DNA of 7,293 nucleotides. It comes from Desulfobacterales bacterium CG23_combo_of_CG06-09_8_20_14_all_51_8 (GTDB lineage Bacteria; Desulfobacterota; Desulfobacteria; Desulfobacterales; Desulfosalsimonadaceae). Location of the stretch: assembly GCA_002772195.1 (NCBI GenBank), contig PCSG01000336.1, forward strand, positions 591 to 7,883, read 5' to 3'. Below the pieces are notes generated by a model. That model did not search any database, was not told where the DNA came from, and saw only the letters and a list, made by a program, of their open reading frames with translations. Position numbers and translations under genes: made by a program. Position 1 is the stretch's first letter. Each line of letters starts with the position of its first letter. Positions 1 to 5,363 of this stretch are shown here, one piece after another.

Positions 1-9
1 GTGTTAATT

Positions 10-36
10 TTTATAAGAAAACGCATCGGTTGTCAA
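10..36 (-). promoter_or_regulatory. possible sigma-70 promoter reading off the left edge
   Basis: On the minus strand a perfect TTGACA box (31-36) is followed after 15 bases by TATAAA (10-15). The spacer is two bases shorter than ideal, and the surrounding sequence is AT-rich, so chance boxes are likely. If real, it would drive a minus-strand gene lying beyond the left edge, downstream of the CULT gene. No transcript or gene start is visible to confirm it. Confidence 0.3.
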
Positions 37-81
37 TATAATATAATCAGATATCATCAGATCATTTTGATTCACTGTATT

Positions 82-537
82 TCATGAAAAAAAGGAGCGG
101 GATGCGATTAGTCGATCAAGGATCAGTCCATGGAAAAAATTATTTTCGGCAGAAGCAAACAGCCATCCTAAATGGGAGAGACATGACCCGCAAACTGAAA
201 TTTGCCATCGGTATCCGGCAAACCATGAAAATTCCGGAGTAAACGGGCCGGCATGCCGACATCCCGGCGCGGTTTTAAAGCAACCAATATCAAAAACAAT
301 GCCATTGGGGTTGGCAAACGCATGCTGATGGGCGCCGTTGACTATAATTTTTTCGCTGTTTCGTGTAATCTCATAGCCGCAGGCTTTACACACAATAAAA
401 TCCCGCCCGAAGGTCTTTTTATCCTCTTGATTTTTTTCTGTGACAAGAGATCCGGGTCGACCGAGGAGGTGACTTTCCCATGGATTTCGCAGGAATTGTG
501 TCAAATTGAAAATTGTTTCAGGGAGACGAACATGCAT
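82..537 (-). CDS. CULT-domain (cereblon-like, thalidomide-binding-fold) protein
   Basis: This 151-residue protein belongs to the CULT family: the zinc-binding beta-tent fold that forms the ligand-binding end of eukaryotic cereblon and also occurs as short stand-alone proteins in bacteria. Seen directly: a zinc site made of C50-K-A-C53 and C116-G-S-C119; the three tryptophans of the aromatic ligand cage, W105 (in EFSWF), W111 (GYRW) and W125 (HLGW); F127, at the place of a conserved cage-side aromatic; and N76-P-N78, matching the NPxG turn that touches bound glutarimide in cereblon. The C-terminal FFHGLILDRL also fits the family. Family knowledge: bacterial members bind uracil- and glutarimide-like ligands in vitro, but their cellular role is unknown. 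There is no signal peptide or Lon-like domain, so the protein is probably cytoplasmic. About 45 residues precede the domain. ATG at 537 has no good ribosome-binding site, so the true start could differ. The gene is divergent from grxC, with 128 bases between them. Confidence 0.9.
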   Translation of the reverse strand: MHVRLPETIFNLTQFLRNPWESHLLGRPGSLVTEKNQEDKKTFGRDFIVCKACGYEITRNSEKIIVNGAHQHAFANPNGIVFDIGCFKTAPGCRHAGPFTPEFSWFAGYRWQISVCGSCLSHLGWLFASAENNFFHGLILDRLIASRSFFS

Positions 538-665
538 GGCCAGACATCAAAATTGTATTTTATTGTTTTGAGAAATGATGATAATAGGTAATAGGTACTC
601 CAACTTTTTTATTTTAGCGCATCCATTTTCTGGATAAAAGTATTTTATGAGAAAAGGAGTTTTTA
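538..665. promoter_or_regulatory. divergent intergenic region between the CULT gene and grxC
   Basis: These 128 AT-rich bases must hold the control signals for both divergent genes. A tandem 7-bp repeat, AATAGGT twice, lies at 583-596. The grxC ribosome-binding site (AAAGGAG, about 653-659) is clear. I could not find a convincing -35/-10 pair on either strand. The repeat could be part of an operator, but that is only a guess. Confidence 0.4.
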
Positions 666-929
666 ATGGTGAAAATTGATATTTACACTTCTGCGACCTG
701 CCCCTACTGCAAGCGCGCCAAAGCGTTGCTCAGAAGCAAAGGTGCCTCTTTTAATGAATTTGAAGTGGACGGGAATCCGGAATTGATCGCGGAATCGGTT
801 AAACGAAGCAATGGGATGCGGACGGTCCCCCAGATTTTTATTGAGAATTTTCATGTCGGAGGGTATGATGAATTAAATAGTTTGGAAAAGAACGGCAAAC
901 TCGATTCCCTTTTAGGGGTCATCCCTTGA
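666..929 (+). CDS. grxC: glutaredoxin, dithiol CPYC type (glutaredoxin 3-like)
   Basis: This small cytoplasmic thioredoxin-fold protein of 87 residues reduces disulfides and protein-glutathione mixed disulfides using low-molecular-weight thiol. Visible signatures are the dithiol active site T11-C12-P-Y-C15, the cis-proline motif T53-V54-P55 followed by QIFI, and the G65-G66-YDEL segment typical of the glutathione-binding end. The length matches bacterial GrxC (about 83-90 residues). The start ATG is set by an AAAGGAG ribosome-binding site six bases upstream. The gene lies 47 bases before the PilZ gene with no terminator between, so the two may be co-transcribed, and it is divergent from the CULT gene. 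It could equally be named simply glutaredoxin, since GrxC-like proteins in deltaproteobacteria are not all functionally tested. Confidence 0.93.
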   Translation: MVKIDIYTSATCPYCKRAKALLRSKGASFNEFEVDGNPELIAESVKRSNGMRTVPQIFIENFHVGGYDELNSLEKNGKLDSLLGVIP

Positions 930-976
930 ACTTTTGATGTGATTTAAAAAATCTCGGATGAGAGGATCTGAATTTA

Positions 977-1366
977 ATGCATAAAATCAATAAGCGGAAA
1001 AACACCAGAAGTCAGACATGGCCGGACACACAGGCGACAATCAAGGTGGCTGATGCCTATGGCCGCAGTACAAGAAGTTATCTTACTATTACGGGAGTTG
1101 TTCAGAATCTCGGGGCAAATGGTTTTTTTCTCGAAACCGACGAAATCGTCCCGGTCCCTGCGATGACGGACATTATCATTGATTTTGATCCGGTATCGGA
1201 ATCATCGGCTTTGACGGTTCGGGCATCCGGTGAAACGGTTCACTTGTCAAAAGGGGGCATTGGGATTCGGTTTACTTCAATTGATTTGGGCAAGCTTCAA
1301 AAATGCATCATCGCCAAAATGAACAAGCTGGGAGAAGAGGCAAAATATAAGGCAACGGTTGTTTAA
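977..1366 (+). CDS. PilZ-domain protein, putative c-di-GMP effector
   Basis: The 129-residue single-domain protein resembles the PilZ family, whose members bind cyclic di-GMP and alter motility, secretion or gene expression through protein contacts. Visible parts are an RxxxR-type motif near the N-terminus (R7-KNT-R11), then a beta-rich stretch containing N44-L-G46-A-N-G49-FFLET, which sits where the D/NxSxxG motif belongs, and a closing strand GGIGIRFTSID followed by a C-terminal helix. The serine of the second motif is glycine here, so binding is plausible but may be weakened. There is no signal peptide or membrane segment. The ATG is preceded by AGAGGA (961-966) at a spacing of ten bases. 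It follows grxC closely, but nothing in the sequence shows what partner it controls. Confidence 0.78.
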   Translation: MHKINKRKNTRSQTWPDTQATIKVADAYGRSTRSYLTITGVVQNLGANGFFLETDEIVPVPAMTDIIIDFDPVSESSALTVRASGETVHLSKGGIGIRFTSIDLGKLQKCIIAKMNKLGEEAKYKATVV

Positions 1367-1566
1367 TTGTCGCCGGGCGAGGGGGTTTCCCTTTTTGTTA
1401 CGTTGCCGATGCTGTCAATGGTGCAGAAAACTAAAAACGGAAAGGTGATGATGAACTCGAAGATAAATCCAACGGCAATGGCAATTAATATCAAGGGAAG
1501 TTTGACTGTATAAAATTTAATTGTTTTTAATCTGTCGCGCATTTTGATCAATCTATTTTTCCCCAT
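1363..1566 (-). CDS. possible small single-span membrane protein, unrecognised
   Basis: I do not recognise this 67-residue protein. It has a basic N-terminus (eight Lys/Arg in the first 17 residues), then a long hydrophobic stretch from about L23 to I50 broken only by E37 and P43, and a polar tail. That layout fits a small inner-membrane protein with the N-terminus inside. Its stop overlaps the PilZ stop codon by four bases, tail to tail. Only a weak CCGAG-like ribosome-binding site precedes ATG 1566, and a second ATG at codon 9 is also possible. AT-rich DNA can mimic hydrophobic segments, so the gene may be spurious. Confidence 0.42.
   Translation of the reverse strand: MGKNRLIKMRDRLKTIKFYTVKLPLILIAIAVGFIFEFIITFPFLVFCTIDSIGNVTKRETPSPGDN
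1379..1396 (+). terminator. weak possible terminator after the PilZ gene
   Basis: About a dozen bases after the PilZ stop, AGGG pairs with CCCT across a five-base loop and is followed directly by a T-run. The stem is only four to five pairs, so this is a marginal rho-independent terminator. It lies inside the possible small membrane-protein gene on the other strand. Confidence 0.3.
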
Positions 1567-1768
1567 CTCGGATTGTGAACACAGCGATTGGAGTTATAAC
1601 CCGGTTTTAAAAAATGGCAAGAGAAAAACTTCTGCTGACGATGGGTGTTCAATTTTTTCCCAATAATTGCTTTTTGTTTGTTTTGCCTGTGCAAGCTTGC
1701 AGCGTTATTTTTAGTGATCATCCGATTATCCTCCCTTAATATTTTTTTCGTACCCCTGAAGATTTCTG
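1567..1768. other. gene-free AT-rich stretch upstream of the histidine kinase
   Basis: These 202 bases are T-rich on the plus strand. An open frame from 1645 through the region is a shadow of the kinase gene and has no family resemblance. The stretch should hold the kinase operon promoter and any minus-strand promoter for the small membrane ORF. I found no convincing -35/-10 pair and no correctly spaced GG-N10-GC sigma-54 box. The only distinct structure is the palindrome at 1690-1701. Confidence 0.45.
1690..1701. promoter_or_regulatory. 12-bp perfect palindrome, possible operator
   Basis: TGCAAGCTTGCA is a perfect 12-bp palindrome 67 bases upstream of the kinase ATG. Dyad sites of this kind are common binding sites for dimeric regulators, and the position suits control of the two-component operon, possibly autoregulation by the Fis-type domain of the response regulator. 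No second copy was found nearby, so function is only inferred. Confidence 0.33.
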
Positions 1769-3271
1769 ATGTTTTTTCAAAGCCTGAAATTCAAATTAGC
1801 CGGGAATTTAGCGGTTATTATTTTAATCAGTGTTCTATTCTCAGATCTTGTGATTGTCAGTGTGATACAGAAAAGTTTGATCCGGGAGCGTGTGGCAAAG
1901 GGCAGGCAGTATTTACATGCGCTGCCGGATGCCGAAACCGGACTTGGGGTTCATGACCCGGGCATCATTTATTTTAATATTCGTTCGGGAAACGGTCTGG
2001 ACTATCATTATGGGGAGCCAAGTACGGATCTGCAGAAGTTTATTCATCGAACCGGAGCCCTGACGATCAAGGAGGGGAAAGGACAAACTGAATTTGCGGG
2101 AGAAACATTCGGCGTATTCTGGCACCAGAAAAAATATCTCCTGATATCCGAACCGATTCCGGGAATTGGCCCTGAGAATAAGGGCCTTAAAATAATGGTT
2201 ATGGAGCTGGACGATATTTACAAGGCGTTGCGGCATTCTCAAAAAATCATTTTATTTTATGTACTAGCCAATTTTATCATCCTTCTTTTGTTCGGCGTTT
2301 ATCGGTTGTCGCGGCTGATGATTCGCCCGATTCACCGTTTTATCAAAATGACCGATGAGTTCAGGGAAAAAGACCGGTTATATTTTACTCATGGAAAAAA
2401 TTATCGGGAGTTTAATCAGCTGTCAAAGGCATTGAATCATATGCTGGATTTGATTGAAACCGACAAACAAAATCTCCGGCATTCCCTTGATGAGCTTGAA
2501 AAGGCCAACAGAGAGTTGAAAAATGCCCAGGATGAGATGGTTAAAGCAGAGAAGCTGGCTTCCGTAGGGCGGCTTTCAGCCGGCATCGCCCATGAAATCG
2601 GGAACCCCCTCAGCATCGTCCTTGGATATCTGGATCTTTTAAACGCCAGGCCGAGTCTTAAAAAGGATGACGACGCTCACGATTATTTAAACCGGATGCA
2701 GTATGAGATAAACCGCATTCATTCGATTATCCGGCAGTTGCTTGATTTTTCGAGGAGCTCATCGGAGGACTGTCGGGTCATTTCAATCCATGATCTTGTC
2801 CGGGATGTCGTCACGATGATGTCGGACCAGCCGCTGATAAAAAATATCGCTTTTGACATCCGGTTGAGCGATATTTCAGATACCGTCGCCATCGACAAGG
2901 ATCAGATGCGACAAGTGCTCATTAATCTAATTATCAACGCGGCCGACTCCATTCATGCATCGGAACAGAAGATGACCGGAGAAATTCAAGTCGCATCTGA
3001 ATTTATTCCGGAAGATGCATCCTCGGCCTTAAATCATCACGCGACGTTTTTACTGAAAGTAATGGATAATGGTTCCGGCATCGCCGAAGAGGATATCAAT
3101 TGCATATTCGATCCGTTTTTTACGACCAAACTGCCCGGCAAGGGGACCGGTCTCGGACTGACAGTCAGCTATATGATCATTGAGCAGGCGGGAGGCCGGA
3201 TGATGGTGGAAAGCAAAATCAATCAGGGGACGTCCATTCTGATTTATCTGCCCATTTACCAGAAACAATGA
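1769..3271 (+). CDS. membrane sensor histidine kinase (HAMP, HisKA, HATPase_c)
   Basis: This 500-residue inner-membrane kinase autophosphorylates on histidine and passes the phosphate to the regulator encoded next to it. Order of parts: membrane segment 1 at about 11-32; a roughly 125-residue outside domain (34-158) that I cannot assign to a family; membrane segment 2 at about 159-178; a HAMP linker (about 178-232, with R186-P187-I); a charged coiled coil (232-262); a HisKA H-box A274-H275-E-I-G-N-P-L, with H275 as phospho-acceptor; and the ATPase boxes N386-N390 (NLIINAAD), D433-N-G-S-G437, F447-DPFF-TTK and G459-T-G-L-G463-L. All catalytic boxes are intact. An in-frame stop at 1757-1759 leaves ATG 1769 as the first ATG, although its ribosome-binding site is weak. 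The kinase is NtrB/AtoS-like in its core. Its stimulus cannot be told from the sequence. Confidence 0.95.
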   Translation: MFFQSLKFKLAGNLAVIILISVLFSDLVIVSVIQKSLIRERVAKGRQYLHALPDAETGLGVHDPGIIYFNIRSGNGLDYHYGEPSTDLQKFIHRTGALTIKEGKGQTEFAGETFGVFWHQKKYLLISEPIPGIGPENKGLKIMVMELDDIYKALRHSQKIILFYVLANFIILLLFGVYRLSRLMIRPIHRFIKMTDEFREKDRLYFTHGKNYREFNQLSKALNHMLDLIETDKQNLRHSLDELEKANRELKNAQDEMVKAEKLASVGRLSAGIAHEIGNPLSIVLGYLDLLNARPSLKKDDDAHDYLNRMQYEINRIHSIIRQLLDFSRSSSEDCRVISIHDLVRDVVTMMSDQPLIKNIAFDIRLSDISDTVAIDKDQMRQVLINLIINAADSIHASEQKMTGEIQVASEFIPEDASSALNHHATFLLKVMDNGSGIAEEDINCIFDPFFTTKLPGKGTGLGLTVSYMIIEQAGGRMMVESKINQGTSILIYLPIYQKQ

Positions 3272-3360
3272 TTTTTGGGGCGCTGAATTATCCGCATGAT
3301 TTTGATTTCGCATGGGTAATCAAATTTAAGAGGATCTATTGACTTTCTCGGAAGGGTTTC

Positions 3361-4737
3361 ATGGAAAAACGTATTTTGATAATTGATGATGAAGAAAATA
3401 TGCGGCATATGATGACGGCGTTGCTCTCTGAATCCGGATTTATTGTCGATGCAGTCGCAGACGGGGTCAAAGGCTTGCAAAAAATTGAAGAGGCCCCGTA
3501 TGATTTTATTTTTTGCGATATTCGCATGCCGAACATGGATGGCATGGCTTTTTTAAAAAAAGCCGCCGATAAACTGGAAAACAGCAATGTGATTATGATG
3601 TCCGCCTACGGCAGTATTGAAACTGCTGTTGAGGCAATGAAGCTGGGGGCTTATGATTATATCTCAAAACCTTTTAAAACCGATGAAATTCTTCTGACCC
3701 TTCGCAAGGCTGATGAGCGGGAGCGGTTAAAAAAAGAAAACGCTCTGCTGAAAGCGCAGATTAAGGAGATTGCGGAGGAATCAAGCTTTGGGAAAATGAT
3801 TGCCAAAAGCCGATCCATGAAATCCATCTTCCGACTGGCGGAAAAACTTGCCCATTATGATACCACCGTTCTGATTACCGGCACCAGCGGGACCGGTAAA
3901 GAACTGATCGCCAGGGGGCTTCATTACGGTGGCAGTAGATCTAAAAATCCTTTTATACCTGTTAATTGTGGCGGAATACCTGAGACATTACTTGAAAGTG
4001 AATTGTTTGGTTATCGAAAGGGGGCGTTTACCGGGGCCACTAAAAATTATAAAGGATTATTTGAAGCGGCAAACGGCGGGACGATTTTTCTGGATGAAGT
4101 GGGAGATCTTCCGTATACGCTTCAGGTGAAGCTTTTACGCGTTCTGCAGGACAATGAAGTGAGGCCGGTGGGTGACACGCAAAGTAAATTAATTGATGTC
4201 CGTGTGATTGCCGCAACATCCAAAAATCTTGAAAAGGAAGTGGAAAGCGGCGGATTTCGGGAGGATTTATTTTACCGGTTAAACGTGCTGCAGGTTCTTA
4301 TTCCGCCGCTGGTCGATCGTTCTGAAGATATTCCGCTCTTATGTCAGCATTTTATCGACAATTTCAGCCTAAAGCTCGGTAAAAAGATCACCGGAATTGC
4401 CCCTTCGGCCATGACCGTTCTGCTTCAGCACAGCTGGCCGGGCAATGTCCGGGAACTTGAAAATGTGATTGAGCGCGCTGTGGTGATGGCGGAAGGCGAC
4501 GTACTGGTTCGGGAAAATCTTCCTCCGAAAATGTTAAAAGAGGAGCGGACAGAGCGATCTGCGGAGGATATTTTTAATGGGCTTTCCATCAAGACCGGCA
4601 AGGAAATTCTGGAAAAAAATTTAATCCGGAGGGCGCTTGAAGCAACCGGCGGCAATCGCACACAGGCCGCTAAACTGCTTGAAATCAGCCATCCGTCGCT
4701 TTTGCAGAAGATAAAGGCCTACGATATCTTGCTTTAA
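3361..4737 (+). CDS. sigma-54-dependent response regulator, NtrC/AtoC family
   Basis: This 458-residue cytoplasmic transcription activator remodels sigma-54 RNA polymerase when phosphorylated by the kinase just upstream (89-base gap, same operon). Receiver domain, residues 3-118: acidic D9-D10, phospho-acceptor D53, switch S81 and K103 (SKPF) are all present. A helical linker spans about 117-140. AAA+ domain, about 143-385: Walker A G174-TSGT-G179-K180-E, the sigma-54-contacting loop G221-AFTGA226, Walker B TIFL-D245-E246, R300 and R306 as arginine-finger candidates, and G361-NVREL as sensor II. C-terminal Fis-type helix-turn-helix, about 414-458, with GNRTQAAKLLEIS and a final LLQKIKAY. The length is normal and nothing is missing. 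A GGAAGGG ribosome-binding site lies close before ATG 3361. Its target promoters are not visible here, so no gene name is given. Confidence 0.96.
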   Translation: MEKRILIIDDEENMRHMMTALLSESGFIVDAVADGVKGLQKIEEAPYDFIFCDIRMPNMDGMAFLKKAADKLENSNVIMMSAYGSIETAVEAMKLGAYDYISKPFKTDEILLTLRKADERERLKKENALLKAQIKEIAEESSFGKMIAKSRSMKSIFRLAEKLAHYDTTVLITGTSGTGKELIARGLHYGGSRSKNPFIPVNCGGIPETLLESELFGYRKGAFTGATKNYKGLFEAANGGTIFLDEVGDLPYTLQVKLLRVLQDNEVRPVGDTQSKLIDVRVIAATSKNLEKEVESGGFREDLFYRLNVLQVLIPPLVDRSEDIPLLCQHFIDNFSLKLGKKITGIAPSAMTVLLQHSWPGNVRELENVIERAVVMAEGDVLVRENLPPKMLKEERTERSAEDIFNGLSIKTGKEILEKNLIRRALEATGGNRTQAAKLLEISHPSLLQKIKAYDILL

Positions 4738-4792
4738 AGAAAGGTTCTGGTTCAACAGAAAATAAAGAAACGCACGGAAAGATAACCCTGAC

Positions 4793-4839
4793 GTCAAAAA
4801 GCCTTCCCGCCGATTCTCTGGGGGTGAAGGCTTTTTGAC
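4793..4839. terminator. bidirectional intrinsic terminator between the response regulator and ihfA
   Basis: A perfect 14-bp inverted repeat (GTCAAAAAGCCTTC at 4793-4806 and its complement at 4826-4839) encloses a 19-base loop. Each strand carries a T5 run in the 3' arm of its hairpin, so the structure can end transcripts from the response regulator on the plus strand and from ihfA on the minus strand. It sits exactly between the convergent gene ends, 55 bases after the regulator stop and 33 bases after the ihfA stop. Confidence 0.85.
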
Positions 4840-4872
4840 ATTCAAGGAGTTGAAAATGTCAGTAAAAGCGTG

Positions 4873-5154
4873 TTATTTGCCGTTAATGCTTTCTCTTAAT
4901 TTTCCGGAACATTTAAATGTCACCACATTTCTCTCATCCAGCAGGAGGTCATCCCCGGTTGCCGGATTTCTGCCGCGCCGGGTGGCTTTTTCCTTTACGC
5001 AGAATTTACCGAAGCCCGAGGCCAGGACATCTTCACCATGTTCAAGGCTACGTTTTATAATTTCAAGAAGTGATTCAACGATGTCAACGGATTTTTTCTT
5101 TGTAAACCCCAGTTCATTCACATGTTCGACGATTTTATTTTTTGTTAATGCCAT
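4873..5154 (-). CDS. ihfA: integration host factor alpha-type subunit (HU/IHF family)
   Basis: This 93-residue DNA-bending protein of the HU/IHF family would act as a dimer, probably with an IhfB partner encoded elsewhere, in sigma-54 promoter activation, recombination and nucleoid structure. Seen: start MALTKNKIVEHV; the dimer core with G47-FGKF; the DNA-contacting arm R59-RGRNPATG with the intercalating proline P64 at its tip; and the C-terminal VVTFKCSGKLRESI. The arm and the VVTF ending favour IHF-alpha over HU, although an HU-like naming is possible. ATG 5154 is chosen because AGGAGG lies four bases upstream and the protein then matches the family start. A longer frame reaching TTG 5217 lacks both. 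IHF commonly assists NtrC-type activators such as the neighbouring response regulator, but no direct link is shown here. Confidence 0.88.
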   Translation of the reverse strand: MALTKNKIVEHVNELGFTKKKSVDIVESLLEIIKRSLEHGEDVLASGFGKFCVKEKATRRGRNPATGDDLLLDERNVVTFKCSGKLRESINGK

Positions 5155-5208
5155 TATGCCTCCTGCTTCGGCTGCTGAGATTAGTAACCCTAAGTTGAAA
5201 ACCTGACC

Positions 5209-5228
5209 GATCAGCAATTCTGCTGATC
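5209..5228 (-). repeat. hairpin at the end of the small ORF, in the ihfA leader
   Basis: GATCAGCA and its exact complement TGCTGATC form an 8-bp stem with a 4-base loop. The minus-strand hairpin covers the last codons and stop of the 50-codon ORF and lies 54 bases before the ihfA ATG. No T-run follows, so it is not a typical terminator. A role in RNA stability or translation coupling is possible. Confidence 0.55.
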
Positions 5229-5363
5229 AGATTCCTCTTTTTTTTCGAGGGTCGAAAGAGGTTCCATCGGATAAACCTGATTGATCGCGTTAAGGATGGA
5301 ATCGATTCGGCCTGCGATTTGGCTGATTTCTTCTCTGATGGTGATTTCGTCTTGTAACACCAT
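5211..5363 (-). CDS. small hypothetical protein (50 aa) upstream of ihfA
   Basis: I do not recognise this protein. It reads MVLQDEITIREE...CxxStop-like in outline: an N-terminal two-thirds with regular hydrophobic spacing (I7, I9, I13, I16, I20, I24 and so on) that looks like an amphipathic helix, then MEPLSTLEKKEE and a polar tail ending QQNC. It is cytoplasmic by appearance. Codon use (ATC-rich) resembles the neighbouring genes rather than random AT-rich DNA. It lies on the same strand as ihfA, ending 56 bases before its ATG, and downstream of the promoter-like boxes at 5474-5502, so co-transcription with ihfA is likely. The ribosome-binding site is poor: AAGGA lies about 14 bases upstream. 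GTG at codon 2 is an alternative start. It may be a real small gene or a translated leader. Confidence 0.5.
   Translation of the reverse strand: MVLQDEITIREEISQIAGRIDSILNAINQVYPMEPLSTLEKKEESDQQNC

Noticed and set aside
253..591. Plus-strand open frame of 112 codons
   Set aside because: It lies antisense to the well-supported CULT gene, shows no family resemblance and has no ribosome-binding site at its start.
961..969. AGAGGATCT shared upstream of the PilZ gene and the response regulator (also near 3329)
   Set aside because: A nine-base match containing a purine-rich ribosome-binding-like core is expected by chance, and no further similarity flanks it.
1615..1635. Sigma-54-like TGGCA ... 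CTGC upstream of the kinase
   Set aside because: GG and GC are 16 bases apart instead of the required 10.
1645..1956. Plus-strand hydrophobic frame starting with GTG
   Set aside because: It overlaps the kinase start in another frame. Its hydrophobic look comes from T-rich DNA, and no family signature is present.
5155..5217. N-terminal extension of ihfA to TTG 5217
   Set aside because: The internal ATG 5154 has an ideal AGGAGG site and gives the normal family length. The extension overlaps the hairpin and the small ORF.
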